Shown one piece after another: positions 1 through 11,427 of a stretch of 64,000 nucleotides of DNA. Under the pieces are notes generated by a model. It searched no databases. It was not told where the DNA came from and worked only from the letters and a program-made list of their open reading frames with translations. The stretch comes from Aphrocallistes beatrix (Eukaryota; Porifera; Hexactinellida; Sceptrulophora; Aphrocallistidae), in NCBI GenBank assembly GCA_963281255.1, contig OY725499.1, forward strand, positions 930,001-994,000, in the 5' to 3' direction. A program made the translations under genes and the position numbers. Numbering within the stretch: position 1 is the first letter of the stretch; each line of letters starts with the position of its first letter.

Positions 1-495
1 GGGACTACTCAATTTATGAAAACTATTCACATCCTTATGTTCGAAGTACGAAAATGGATTCTACAAATTAAAATACCCTATATTAGTTGTCGAGACATCG
101 TATTTAAAATAAAAATTATCTTAAAAGGTGTGAAAATATGTACGTGAATACGATGTAGTTATTTTAATAACTCATAAAAAATCATTGTATTCCTTTAAAA
201 GTGCCGTACATTAGTCGTTGAGCTCTTACAAAGTTTTGCAGTGGAGTTTTAAATTATCAAAGTGATAAAATATGAATATAGTCTGCTTAAAAAATCCGGA
301 AGTGTTAAATTTAGCAGTAGCGCACATAAGGAGATTAATGCATACATATGGACGGACGTGGTACGGCCGTCCTTACCATAAGGGCATCTCTCTACAGAAA
401 ATTCACTTAAAATGGTACCCCGTACCAAATTTGGCTTCCGAAATTGGTCCGAGGGGGACCAAATTTAGCAAAGGGGGACCGATTTTGGCCTGACA
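1..495 (-). repeat. Interspersed DNA repeat, minus-oriented copy
   Basis: Positions about 45-130 are the reverse complement of a unit seen again at 1020-1115 and three times in tandem at 44345-44720 (key string CTCAACGGCTAATATAGG, then a TTTTAATATGTAGATTCC-like stretch). Positions 345-400 carry a near-palindromic pair of GGACGG/CCGTCC steps and an AGGGCATCTC string also found at 44110-44165. The short open frame at 272-493 runs through this repeat and has no protein-like features, so I do not call it a gene. Confidence 0.6.
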
Positions 496-1019
496 GTTCC
501 CCTTTGACCCTCCAGTTCCAGAAAGCTAGAAACTCCACTGGATACACCTTGTCATTATTTATCTAACTGGATTATCTTTTTAGGCTAATTAAATACTATA
601 TTTTAGGTCATGCAAAATAAATATACTCGTTTATCATCCTCGTCCATAGTAACCACTAGTCGGCGCTAGGATCGAACTCTTAAAGTGCCGCTCCCCTTCC
701 TGTCATAAAATGAAACAGACAGTATCATCAATAGGTTTAAAAACGTAAACGCGTACGATTAAAATATATTTGCTTTGGGTGCTTAGCGCTTGTTCATGAG
801 AAAAAAATAGACAAAAATCGTTGGTTGCTTATTAGTGATCAAAATTCAAAATTAAACTTGATATTGTAAACGTAAATAGGAAACTTAAATCTAAGTGCCG
901 CTCGGGACGACCACCCCTTGCCCCTCCCCCCCTCAGCCTAAAGTATTGGGTCACCATTTTGCTATGCATCATAAATAATACTAAAATGGTCTAGCCTGTG
1001 AATATTGAGTTATTAAAAT
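496..1019. other. No gene seen
   Basis: AT-rich sequence with short C-runs (about 915-940). I see no open frame with protein-like composition, no splice-flanked exon and no RNA gene. Confidence 0.5.
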
Positions 1020-1222
1020 ATTGATATTTCACACCTTTTGAAATAATTCTTATTTTAAGCTAAAAGCGAGTCCTCAACGGCTAATATAGTGCATTTTAAT
1101 ATGTAATTGAAGGATCATTGTATGAAACTACTTTATAACAGTCGTCCGCAAGGCAACTCTGCGAACACGATTTGTTCACTAGCCGCGCTACGCAAGTGTA
1201 CGAAGCGCGCTTGTAAATATGA
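1020..1222 (+). repeat. Interspersed repeat plus tail of the high-copy GC-hairpin repeat
   Basis: 1020-1115 repeats the family at 1-130 in the opposite orientation, so 1-1115 is bracketed by inverted copies. 1143-1222 is a diverged 3' tail of the repeat described at 59098-59588 (GC-rich, ending in a version of AGCGCGCTTGTA). Confidence 0.55.
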
Positions 1223-1370
1223 TACTTTGTGAACACCCGATATCCGAGACAAGCTCCTACTCCCATTCGTTGTATTTTTTCAGCGAATATTTATCCAATG
1301 GACACGGTGAGATAAAAATATGGTCCGCTTGCTCCTACATTTAACTTATAACCATGCATCTTCTCCCTAG

Positions 1371-1749
1371 GAAGAAAGACGGAGTTATTTTAGTATGGAA
1401 TTGTTGTGATGTGAAGACACTGGACCATTTGACCACCTGGGAGGAAGATTTGCGACATTTTTACATGGATCAGGATTATCCTGCTATCGTTGTTTTCGCA
1501 AACAAGTATGATTTGTCCCAAATGAATGAGAGGTTTTACTTTGAATGTGTGCAGAGGTACAATGCTCGGAATATTTCTTGTTTCAAGACGAACCCTGTCA
1601 CAGGAGAAGGAGTCAAAGAAGGGTTCGAACATCTATTGAAGTTATTAGGAGATAAACTCTCAGACCGATTCCACCGGCAGCAGCATGTATCTGAGAAATC
1701 TGTAAATATCGATCCGAATGAACGCAAGGAACTGGGCTGTTGTAACTAA
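1371..1749 (+). CDS. Rab-family small GTPase, last exon (partial gene)
   Basis: This is the C-terminal half of a Ras-superfamily GTPase, a membrane-traffic switch that cycles between GTP and GDP. The exon follows a good acceptor (TTCTCCCTAG at 1361-1370) and opens in phase with KKDGVILVWNCCDV, the strand before the G4 loop. The G4 guanine-specificity motif is NKYD; the G5 region is FKTNPVTGEGV in place of the usual SAK. The protein ends in GCCN, a double-cysteine tail expected to be geranylgeranylated. The shape is closest to Rab32/38/29-type proteins. The P-loop and switch exons are missing. They may lie left of the window, or between repeats. A 23-nt segment at 1284-1306 has splice-like borders and compatible phase, but I would not insist on it. 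The family call is firm and the subfamily is a guess. Confidence 0.8.
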
Positions 1750-2164
1750 TTTTTAAACTTAATAAGTTCTTATTATTTACAATAGTTTTGCTTTTTATTT
1801 TGCTTTATTTGGGATTTTCATTGCATCAATTTGTTAATTTCATTTTCTGGAAAATGAAGAGTAAATTTTGTATATACAATGTTGAATTTAAAATTTCAGA
1901 TAACCTCAAATATCTATTTATCGACAATAGATACTGTATATACTCAAATAATCGCATCCCCTGAACCCCCCTTGAGAGTGTACTAATATTTTTGCCACTC
2001 TTTATAACGAAGTCACATTATTTTCTTCTACCATTTATCAATCACTTACTTGGTTACAAGAAATAACGATGGTTACATGATTAAACGAAAAGTTTGAGAG
2101 ATAGTTGATTTAAGTATATAATTATTGGGGATATTTTAGTTGCTCTTTGGTAACTGGTGGTAGA
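1750..2164. other. Rab 3' end to G-alpha 5' end, no gene
   Basis: AT-rich spacer between the Rab stop and the G-alpha start. It presumably holds the Rab 3' UTR and the G-alpha promoter and 5' UTR. No TATA box or initiator can be assigned with confidence. Confidence 0.5.
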
Positions 2165-3722
2165 ATGAACTGTTTCTCTGCTCCGGAAGAAAGGCGTGCT
2201 AAACAAGTCAATCGGCAAATACAAACAGGCCTGGATAATGAGCAAAAAGATTTACTAAAATCTAGGATTTCTGTTCTTTTACTGGGTAGGAGTGGGTCTG
2301 GTAAATCTACTATTGTGAACAGGCTGCGTATTTCGTATGGTGAGCCTTTTACTCGTGAAGAACGTGTGGAATATCGATTATTAGTCTATCAAAGCCTTTA
2401 TATGGCAGTTCGGAATCTAATTGATGCAATGGATTTTCTACACATAGAATTTGAGAAAAGACCTAGAGAGGAGGAGATTATCAAGTTTATAGAAATATAT
2501 TCTAAAAATCCTCCCCAGCAGTTACCTGTAGAGCATTACTTGTTCATCAAGAATTTCTGGAAGGACAAAGGTACAAATATATTAATACTATTTTTTACAT
2601 GTATCCTCGAATAGTTGGGGAATGGGGTGATCATTATTTTTTAACCCCACTCCCATTTAGCTCTGATGAGAAATTAACATTTTAGATAAGAGAGTTCACA
2701 ATGGAACCGCACGACTCGAGTAATTGCATAAATGGAAAGAGGAAATAATTTACTTTCAAAGTTTATTCATACACTCTCTTTGGGGGAGAGGGAACAAATA
2801 TTCGAGGGTCGGCTACTTTTCGAGGATTACAACTACAACCATATACAACACGTATAGGGTTGTATTGACTAGATTTTATTTGTTTCGAATATGGCTGCTT
2901 TAATTTAATTGTGGACTTCGACTCTTGCACTCCTTATGCTTTTTCACTCCCGCCCTGATAAAAAGAAGTGCATTCGGGTTAACGATCCTTTTAAGTCTTT
3001 TTTAAAAATTAATCAATAATTTTTCAATTTTTATTATCAATTGTAAATTACCTTCAACTTTACTTCTAACAATTTAGGAGTGAGGGAATGCTTCGAGAGA
3101 AGGAACAGACTTCAGATATCAGATTCAGCAGATTACTTTCTAAGTAATTTGGATCGAATAAATGAAGCAGTTGCGTGCCAAGTAACGACGATATCTTGAG
3201 AGTACGAGACAAAAAAGTGGGATTGCGAGAATATTCTTTCAGATTCCACCATGCTACCTACGATATGATAGATATCGGTGAGCAGAAAGGCCTTCAACGC
3301 AAGTGGTTTCCTTTTTCGACCGCATTAAATGCATTGTATTCGTGGTTGCTATTAATGAGTATGATCAAGAAATAGAAGAATATGAAAACGGATTGTTTTT
3401 GAGTTTAAAAATTTTCGAGAATATAATTAATTGCCAATATTTTCAGGACGCCAGTATTCTATTGTTTTTAAATAAGACAGATCTTCTAGTTTTGAATATT
3501 CAATCATCTCATTTAGGAGACTATTTTCCATATGAGGGACCTAAAATGGATGTTGAATCTGCTGCGACTTTCATTCGTGAAATGTTCATGGCGATGGGTA
3601 GGAATCGCACAGACATCTATTTTCACTTTTCGTGTGCTACTGATATGCATGGTCCTAATTATTCATTATTTTGTAACTGTATCTTCGATTCCGTCCTTGA
3701 GAAGACCTTAAAATACCTGTAG
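2165..3722 (+). CDS. Heterotrimeric G-protein alpha subunit, two exons, two apparent 1-nt frameshifts
   Basis: G-alpha subunits bind GTP and relay signals from membrane receptors. Exon 1 is 2165-2570 (donor GTACAA) and exon 2 is 3078-3722 (acceptor AATTTAG); the joined frame reads WKDKGVRECFERRN, a classic G-alpha junction. The start at 2165 (MNCFS) is preferred over the in-frame ATG at 2147 because it gives the usual cysteine-containing, palmitoylatable N-terminus. The P-loop is GRSGSGKST (usual form GAGESGKST), switch II is DIGEQKG with the catalytic Gln kept, G4 is NKTDLL and G5 is SCATDM. Exon 2 needs two shifts, near 3172-3178 and in the T-run near 3311-3316, each explained by one missing base. 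Outside these points the homology is continuous, so either base-call errors or a young pseudogene fits. The divergent P-loop and short C-terminus suggest a lineage-specific alpha subunit. Confidence 0.85.
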
Positions 3723-4005
3723 AAAACAAAAATATTTTTAAATTTCATTATATAATACACAAATGCTCTTTCAGACTGTTGCGAAGATTTCCTTCGTTTT
3801 AAAAATTTTCAATCCAAGAAGAATTATTGTTTGTGTTTATTTTATTTTTGTATCTGTATCATAACTCAATTTATATTTGTACAGTAGAATCTCGTTAATA
3901 CGAGCACCAGGGGACAGTCAAAATTGGTTCGTATTAACCGGAGTGATTTACATGTATTTTCCTTCGTATGGGATAAAAAATCTGATACCAATCTAATGTC
4001 ATTAT
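3723..4005. other. G-alpha 3' flank with a pogo/Tigger-like MITE end
   Basis: From 3891 the sequence reads TACAGTAGAATCTCGTTAAT, a TA-flanked end typical of pogo/Tigger-derived MITEs, with an inverted partner (ATTAACCGGAG) near 3937. The last 8 bases, 3998-4005 (GTCATTAT), are the left target duplication of the giant element that follows. Confidence 0.5.
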
Positions 4006-4360
4006 CAGGGATGGTGGAAATGCTGTTAACAGCCACTTTGGCTGTTTGCTGTTAACAGCTCACAATTGGCTGTTAACAGCTACAATTTCCAAACAAATAA
4101 CAGTCTAGCTCTGCTGTTATTTGAGCTTTTAAAGCAATTTCTTTTTGCTGTTAACAGCCCAATTTGAGCTGTTAACAGCCAAATAGTAAATATTTACATA
4201 ACAGTCAAGGTTAAGCTATATGGTTCTATAATGATATCTATATTTTTGAATAATTTATCTCAAATTTAGATTATAAAAATAGATAGACAGATATAAATTA
4301 AAATTTAGAGATAGCTGTTAACAGCAACAATTTTGCGTTGGCTGTTAACCCATGAGAAAC
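4006..4360 (+). repeat. Left terminal and subterminal palindromes of the giant element
   Basis: Several copies of the 12-bp palindrome GCTGTTAACAGC (4021-4180 and 4315-4352) follow the CAGGGATGG end. The same palindromes lie inside the right end at 57400-57430. Confidence 0.75.
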
Positions 4361-4374
4361 TTGCCTCAAATGGA

Positions 4375-4716
4375 GTTAGCGTCAAGGACTATGGGGTCAA
4401 TTCTGACCCCATCCAATCGTGTGCGTAAAGGACGATGGGGTCAGTTTTGGCCCCATTGGAAACTGTGCGTAAAGGACGATGGGGTCAGTTTCGACCCCAT
4501 TCGAAACTGTGCGTAAACGACGATGGGGTCAGTTTCGACCCCATTGGAAACTGTGCGTAAACGACGATGGGGTCAGTTTCGACCCCATTCGAAACTGTGC
4601 GTAAACGACGATGGGGTCAGTTTTGACCCCATTGGAAACTGTGCGTAAACGACGATGGGTCAGTTTTGACCCCATTCGAAACTGTGCGTACGACGATGGG
4701 TCAGTTTTGGAGTCAG
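4375..4716 (+). repeat. 45-bp hairpin minisatellite, left array (8 units)
   Basis: Eight units of 43-45 bp. Each holds a stem GATGGGGTCA / TGACCCCAT with a 4-nt loop (mostly GTTT), separated by a spacer reading roughly GTGCGTAAACGAC. The outer units are more diverged than the middle ones. It is the same family as 56632-57384, in opposite orientation. Confidence 0.9.
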
Positions 4717-5009
4717 TTTAGCCTATTAGCCTATTCCTTTATTAAAATGCGCGTATAAATCTTTCAACAAAAGCTTATACACTGATCAAGGATTGACATT
4801 CGGATTGAGTAATAAACATTTGCTATCTTGGCATTCATCATTAAACGTTGTTGTTAATACGCATTCATTCCTTTGGAATTCAGTAGGAATTTTAGATGTC
4901 ATAGACTAGTATGTAGTCTAAGGAACAACCCTGGATCAAAGATTATTCTTGTGAAGTGGATCTATAACTTGTTCGCATGCAAATAGGGACCGTTTGCTAC
5001 CCCCTACCC
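4717..5009. other. No gene seen
   Basis: Single-copy-looking AT-rich sequence that may be a remnant of the founder element's interior. The last 8 bases (5002-5009, CCCTACCC) are the target duplication of the next element. Confidence 0.4.
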
Positions 5010-5975
5010 CAGAGTTGCACGCGGGCCGGAATTTCGTAACCGCGGCCCGCTATTTGAGTAAATCCAGCCCGCAGTTTTATTAAATTTTACCCGCGGCCCA
5101 GCCCGCGGGCCGGCCCGCAGCCCGCAACAGGCCCGCGAATATCCAGAACATTTGTTTCGCCATACAAATCTTTGTGTACTACAGAGAATACGTATTGAGA
5201 AAGACTATAGGTATTTTAATAAACTAATGAAATAATCTTAACAGAATCCAGCACGATGGGCTGAAGCAATAAATTCTAATGCAGACACATATTTTGGCGA
5301 AAGCAGAGATATCCCAGCGGTTATTATAAGTCCGGTATGCGAAAAGTCTCGTTCTGATTGAGCAGAACTGGCTGGACAACAGAGGACTTGGCGAACTAGT
5401 TCAATCAATCCTCAGATGTTATCGTCACTTCGCGCCTCAATAAATAACAATTCACATTGAGTGGTGTATGTATTCACTGTTTGTGTCAAAAGTATAATGC
5501 ATCTATTCATTGTGGTAATTGGAATACGTACACAGGGCCGGCGGAACTGGTCCGGCTTTGGCCGGACCAATTTTATGCCATTATGGCTTATTTTCATATG
5601 CAAATTTGCTTTTGGCCGGACCAACTTTCGCTATGGCCGGACCAACTCTTGCTATGGCCGGACCAATAAAAAGTTGCTTCCGCCGGGCCTGGTACATAGA
5701 GGTAACAATTACAAGTCATCAACAACGTTATAGGATTAGTCAATTCTTCAAAACATAGAAGTTCAATTACATATTTGAATTCGCAATTTGCAGATAAACT
5801 ATCGTTAGGATGGACGACTAATATCTAGTAAATATCTTACAATCGTTGATTATAAATTCAGTACTATCAGGTATTGTGCGGGCCTGCTGCGGGCCTAAGG
5901 CCCGCGACAAAAAAACTCGGCCCGCAAAGCCCGCAGGCTGATAATAATACTCGGCCCGCCCCGCATGCAACTCTG
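5010..5975. mobile_element. hAT-type MITE with GC-rich subterminal repeats
   Basis: Terminal inverted repeats CAGAGTTGCA at 5010 and TGCAACTCTG ending at 5975, with a perfect 8-bp target duplication CCCTACCC (5002-5009 and 5976-5983). Both ends carry clusters of GCGGGCC/GGCCCGC words. No transposase frame is present. A smaller MITE sits inside at 5533-5691. Confidence 0.9.
5533..5691. mobile_element. Small nested MITE with GGCCGGACCAA repeats
   Basis: Ends CAGGGCCGGCGGAA and TTCCGCCGGGCCTG form a 14-bp inverted repeat with two mismatches. GTACA flanks both sides (5528-5532 and 5692-5696), shorter than the 8 bp expected for hAT. Inside are four GGCCGGACCAA words, three of them in a 19-20-bp tandem. 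The overlapping open frames here are products of that repeat. Confidence 0.65.
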
Positions 5976-6830
5976 CCCTACCCCCTTGGAATTGCCACGC
6001 AATGTTTGAATGGCCTATGTAGTTTTTAATAATTATCTCTCAAATTTATATAAATTTCAAAAAGGGAGCATACTGTTTGGATAGTCCCAATATCCGGGGA
6101 TATACGTATATTGGTATTCTCCAAACCTCGGAAAAGAGCGTTCGTCAATATTCCGAGTGTATCGTGTTCCCTATATATACCATTACACTATAAATGTGCA
6201 TCCTTTATACTCTCGAAATTTCTACAAGAACAGTTGTGGTTGGATACGAAATCTTATGGTTAGTTAGCCACTGAACTGTAAATCCAAGAATATTATTGTG
6301 TATATACGTAATAAATCCAGGGTTTAATAGGGGAAATTAGGGGAAATTAGGGGAAGTCTTTCGTTCCAAGAGAAAGAAAGCACTTTCTCTCACAAGTGAT
6401 TGAGTGCCAGATTTAGTATAAAAGTTATTTTACCCCTTTTTTGCACTAGAAAGTTATTTTATCTTATCCTATTTATTTAATTACACATTAGGTATACTTT
6501 CAATGGTTTAACAAATGATTTTTGGAATAGGAAATAATTAGAAGATTGAATTAATGAACAAGAGGGAATATAACAAACGACCGATAGTTAACCCGATCTT
6601 TAACTTGTGCATATACATATTTTGCAAGGTTGTAATCGAATAGTTCAATATTCCGTTAGTCGTTAGACCAAATACTATTTGGCAAATAGTTGATATTCGG
6701 TTGGGAACCAAAATTCAGTATTCCTATTTACTGGAAAACCGCCGAACCGAGGTGAGCCCGACTTTCTAATTCTCTCCCTGACAGGTGTTTCTTCAGCTTA
6801 GGGAAGAGCCAAATCTCATGGAGCGAGGTC
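5976..6830. other. No gene seen
   Basis: AT-rich DNA with a short GGGGAAATTA tandem near 6328-6356 and a degenerate copy near 6640-6710 of the TTGGTCAACCGAATAA-type repeat found at 43325-43785. No convincing coding frame. Confidence 0.5.
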
Positions 6831-6839
6831 TGGTCGACT

Positions 6840-7000
6840 TGTTATGAGTTTCACAGTCTTAACATAGAAGCCCGCCCCAGCAGGCTAGTAGACGATAGGC
6901 TATTAGGTAGTATATAGGCAAGTCAACTATCGTTAGGATAGTTGACATACTGCTTGTTATTTCTCTCTATTACGATCTATATTAGAATATCTACTTAACA
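6840..7000 (+). repeat. 5' LTR of Gypsy-A
   Basis: 161 bp, TG...CA ends. It contains the inverted pair CAACTATCGTTAGGATAGTTG and matches the reconstructed 3' LTR at nearly every base. Confidence 0.9.
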
Positions 7001-7021
7001 TAAATAACAAACGTTTGTCGC

Positions 7022-9903
7022 ATGGCAACTCCCCTCACTATAGCGATTCCTCCTTTGCGCGACGGACAAACAATCGCTGCCTGGCAACCGTTGTTCACAG
7101 CTGCCGTTTCAGCACTGGGAGATGGGGCAGCGATAAAACTCCTTCGGCGTACCTGAAGCGAGGCAGATTAGAGGAAAAGATAGTCCTAAACGAACACGAA
7201 ATTGATGCTCGCTGCAGATCTGCCCATTTGTAGGCCAAGCAACTCTCCTTGGGCATCTGACGTCGTTTTAGTGAAAAAGAAGGAGGGGAGCATGAGATTC
7301 GCCGTGGACTACCGCAAGCTCAATTCCGTTACCAAGCGGGACTAGTACAGCCTGCCGAATCCTCAATCGATATTTGATAAACTAGGAGGAAGCAGGTTCT
7401 TTTCCAAGCTCGATATTGCCCTTGCCTATTGGACGATTCCCATTGAACCGGAAGATGTCGAAAAGACCGCGTTTCACACTCCTCGAGGGATGTACGAGAT
7501 GCTCGTGATGCCCTTTGGGCTTTGCAATCCGCCAGCCACTTTTCAGAGGGTAAGGGATCACGCACTGTATAGGGTAAACCACGCCGAGAGTTACGTCGAC
7601 GACATCTTGATATTTTCCCCGAATTTTGATACACACTTGTTATCTACGGGAAGTTCTCGAGCGTTTACAAGCCGCTGGATTGCAACTACGTAAGGAGAAA
7701 TGCCAATTCGGCTGTAGTTCGGTTGAATTTCTCGGGAACCGCATTTCCTTTGAGGGGAGAACGCCAGTCCCTGGATACACTCAAAGGCTTCGGTCCTTCC
7801 CTCAGCCAAAGGGCGTAGCGGAACTTCAGCGGTTTCTGGGGACAGCCAACTACTATAGGTGCTATATAAAAAACATGTCCGGAATCGCTGAGCCGCTGTA
7901 CAGGCTATTGAGGAAGGGTCAGCAATGGAACTGGGATGAGGAATGTCAGACAGCATTCGAGGAATTGAGAGCAAGATTGACGAATGAGCCGGTCACCCTT
8001 GCTCACCCTTCCTGGAACAGTGAGTTCTATGTTGAGGCAGACGCAAGCTCGGTAGGTGTCGCGGCAGTGCTGTCTCAGTTAAACGAAGAAACAGGAAAAC
8101 TAAGGCTGATCCAGTACTTCTCATCTTCCCTGAGTCCGAGTCAGAAGAACTACTCAGCCGGACAACTTGAAGCCTGGGCAACCGAGGTGACGTTTCTCAC
8201 GGACCACTGTCCCCTCCAGTGGCTTAAGCAGCAAAGGGACCCAAAGCACACATACGCGCGCTGGCTTATGGAGTTACAAGAGCTTCCATTTAAGATAGGA
8301 TACAGACCTGGGAATGACAATCACGTAGATGATTATTTGAGTCGCAAGCCTCATATGACGTATGACGAACAGGTGAATGATGAAGATGGCTTCGAGGATA
8401 GGATTTTCATTGTGAATGGAGCTGACAATCTATAGATTCTATACCAAAGGATCACCGAAGGTCAGGCGTATGACGAGGTCATTCAAAGAGCGCTGAGAGG
8501 GATTGCACGGGAAGGTGGGTGGTTAGTGGCCAACTAAAGAACATATCGAACAGACTCAGGATAACCAACCAGGTGTTGTGTTTCATGGGGAGGATAGTGG
8601 TCCCCAATGCCCTACGTCAAGATACGTTACGACTAATGCACGCACAGCACCACCTCGGACAAGCGGGAACCTTACACTCGTTACGGAGGAGTTTCTTTTG
8701 GCCACGGATGGCACGTAGTGTGAAAGCCTTTTGCAACGGCTGTGTGACCTGCCAGAAAGCAAAGCGCAAATCCAGTGGGAGAGCCCCGATGAGGGAAATG
8801 AGGATTGGACAAGGAATCCCGGGGGAGGCGATGGCAATGGACATCGGCACGCTGCCATGGACGGACTACCCAGGAGAGGGGTACAGATATTTCCTCCTCA
8901 TGGTAGACTTGTTCACCAGATATGTTGAGGTACAACCACTACGAGATCAGGAAGCAAGTTCAATCTTAGCTGCCTTTCAGCAAGGGTGGGTATATCGCGG
9001 TCATGGCCGCCATCTATTATATTAACAGACAGGAGAGCTAACATAGATGGACAAGCATTTCGAGAGTTCTGTGCGAAGGCTGGAATTGACAAAAAGTCCA
9101 CCACCCCATATCATCCGCAAAGCGACGGGATGGCGGAACGGAATGTAGGGCTGGTAAAGCAAGTGATAAGATGCCTCCAACTGGACCGCCAACTCGCTAA
9201 AGGATCCTGGCCAGGACTTCTGACCGAGATAAGCTTCCATATCAACAGCATGGAGAACGCCACCACTAGAATATCTCCACACTCACTTCACCTTGGAAGG
9301 GAGCCACGCTCCCCATTGGACGCATGGTGTACTCACATGCAGGAGGGCGAGAGGAACAGCCATGGGGAGTACCTGGAGGCACTCAGGAGGAAGCGCTCCG
9401 AGTTACTGAGTATCGCACAAGAAAACGTCAGTAAAAACTTAGGGAAAGCCAGGGCACGCTATAACGAAGATAAGCGGGAAAGCGACATTGTTGTGGGAGA
9501 CCAAGTAATGCTAAAATCTGGTCAGTTGAAAGACTCGTTATCTCCCAGATATACAGGCCCGTATCGAGTGCTCCAAAGGAGAGGACCGGACATCAAGATT
9601 CAACTGGAGCGAAGGGACAAGTGGGTGCACGTAGATAACGTGAAAAGGTTTCGGGGATCTCAAGATTCGACTGATCTTCGTCCAGATGAAACACAAGTTG
9701 ATCTTGTCCCTGCAAATACAGATGGCGAGGAACAACAGCAACTGCAAAGTCCCGAATCAAGTGAAGCTGAACTAGAGGAGCAGGATGGATACGCAAACGA
9801 ACAAACAGCCCATACGCACGTATCCCAAACTTTCGGAGACAGATACCCACAAAGGAACAGACGCCCGCCAAAGCGTTTGAAGATTACGTTTCCTGGGATT
9901 TGA
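7022..9903 (+). pseudogene. Decayed gag-pol of Gypsy-A
   Basis: The remains read in the order gag start, RT, RNase H and integrase. Gag opens at the ATG at 7022 (MATPLTIAIPP...) and stops at 7154-7156. After a large internal deletion the frame resumes in RT with [19 protein letters not shown] and carries the YVDD catalytic motif near 7593-7604. Breaks include a TAG at 7341, a frameshift near 7625-7640, and a deletion in RNase H near 8187. The integrase keeps the HHCC zinc finger (8640-8755), the core acidic residues in MDIGTLPW, LTDRRANIDG and MAERNVG, and a GPY/F module (YTGPYRVL). The integrase itself is split by a frameshift near 8990. This copy cannot make a working polyprotein. Confidence 0.9.
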
Positions 9904-9979
9904 GCTCCGAAAGCACAGGGACATCTGACGACCCTGATCCCTGCTACTTACCACCTTAGTACTCGTTGAAGGGGGGTGA

Positions 9980-10107
9980 TGTTATGAGTTTCACAGTCTT
10001 GACATAGAAACCCGCCCCAGCAGGCTAGTAGACGATAGGCTATTAGGTAGTATATAGGCAAGTCAACTATCGTTAGGATAGTTGACATACTGTTTGTTAT
10101 TTCTCTT
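9980..10107 (+). repeat. 3' LTR of Gypsy-A, left part
   Basis: The first 128 bp of the 3' LTR. The remaining 33 bp are at 16323-16355 on the far side of the MULE-OTU element. The terminal 9 bases, 10099-10107 (ATTTCTCTT), are the target duplication of that insertion. Confidence 0.9.
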
Positions 10108-10143
10108 ATGAGTGTGAAGTTGGCAGCGAAATAAATTAACAAA

Positions 10144-10850
10144 ATCGAGCACACTTTAACACGCTATAATTGCGATTCCAGGACACGTAGAGGGGTGTCA
10201 TTTGGAATATAGCAATACTAGCCTAGGAGGTTTCTGTCATTTTAATTTCAATTCAATCTGACACCCCAGTGGCACATGATGAGATTGCAAAATTATGGAA
10301 AATTTGATAAAATATTCACTTTTCCTAAATCGAGCACACTTTAACACGCTATAATTGCGATTCCAGGACACGTAGAGGGGTGTCATTTGGAATATAGCAA
10401 TACTAGCCTAGGAGGTTTCTGTCATTTTAATTTCAATTCAATCTGACACCCCAGTGGCACATGATGAGATTGCAAAATTATGGAAAATTTTAAAAAATAT
10501 TCACTTTTCCTAAAATCGAGCACACTTTAACACGCTATAATTGCAATTCCAGGACACGTAGAGAGGTGTCATTTGGAATATAACAATACTAGCCTAGGAG
10601 GTTTCTGTCATTTTAATTTCATTTCAATCTGACACCCCAGTGGCACATGATGAGATTGCAAAATTATGGAAAATTTAAAAAAATATTCACTTTTCCTAAA
10701 ATCGAGCACACTTTAACACGCTATAATTGCGATTCCAGGACACGTAGAGGGGTGTCATTTGGAATATAGCAATACTAGCCTAGGAGGTTTCTGTCATTTT
10801 AATTTCATTCCAATCTGACACCCCAGTGGCACATGATGAGATTGCAAAGT
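10144..10850 (+). repeat. Left subterminal tandem repeats of MULE-OTU (about 186 bp x 4)
   Basis: Units start with ATCGAGCACACTTTAACACG at 10144, 10329, 10515 and 10701; the fourth is shorter. Each holds CCTAGGAGGTTTCTG and GTGGCACATGATGAGATTGC. The array is mirrored at 15627-16280. Confidence 0.92.
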
Positions 10851-11427
10851 ATGATTATACTTACATACTTTGTGTTAAGTATCCATTCTTAGTAATACCA
10901 AAGTGTGTTGATAGATATTGACTGCTTAAAGACTTCTCCTGCAAATAACGAATTGATCGGTTGGCCATTACTATTTGATGACTGAGTACGTTGAGAAAAT
11001 TAATGTAAATTTGTCATGCTGAATGCATACATTGACTTCACAGTACGCCCAGGTGAGGTTACTAACGCTCAACAGACCATCAGTAATCGGTCAAATTATA
11101 ATAGATATCTTGAAAATCTGTTATCGTATGCTCTCGAATTACGTTTTGTAACCATTATATCCTGAAATCATAGAAGTCTGCCATTTCTTAATTATTATGT
11201 AATAATACGTCTATGACTCTATATTAATAAATCACTGCAACTAATCAAGTAACATATATCGAGCTTCTTCATAATATACGTAATCATATGCGTAATTATA
11301 TAACTAGCCTCAGTATAAGTACTATTATTATCCATTTGAAATTATCTTATTTATAATTTTGTCCTTTCTCGAATCATATACGTATTTATTTTCATCTTAA
11401 ATTAATATTTTTTCCAACTACCACGCT
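10851..11427 (+). other. MULE-OTU 5' leader
   Basis: AT-rich stretch between the left repeat array and the start codon, presumably promoter and 5' UTR. No other gene seen. Confidence 0.5.

Noticed and set aside
4375..4716. CRISPR-like array
   Set aside because: Regular hairpin repeats, but the spacers are themselves repeated, there are no cas genes, and the surroundings are eukaryotic. It is a minisatellite.
5457..5758. Several overlapping open frames with LWPDQ or AGPT repeats
   Set aside because: They translate the GGCCGGACCAA tandem words inside a MITE.
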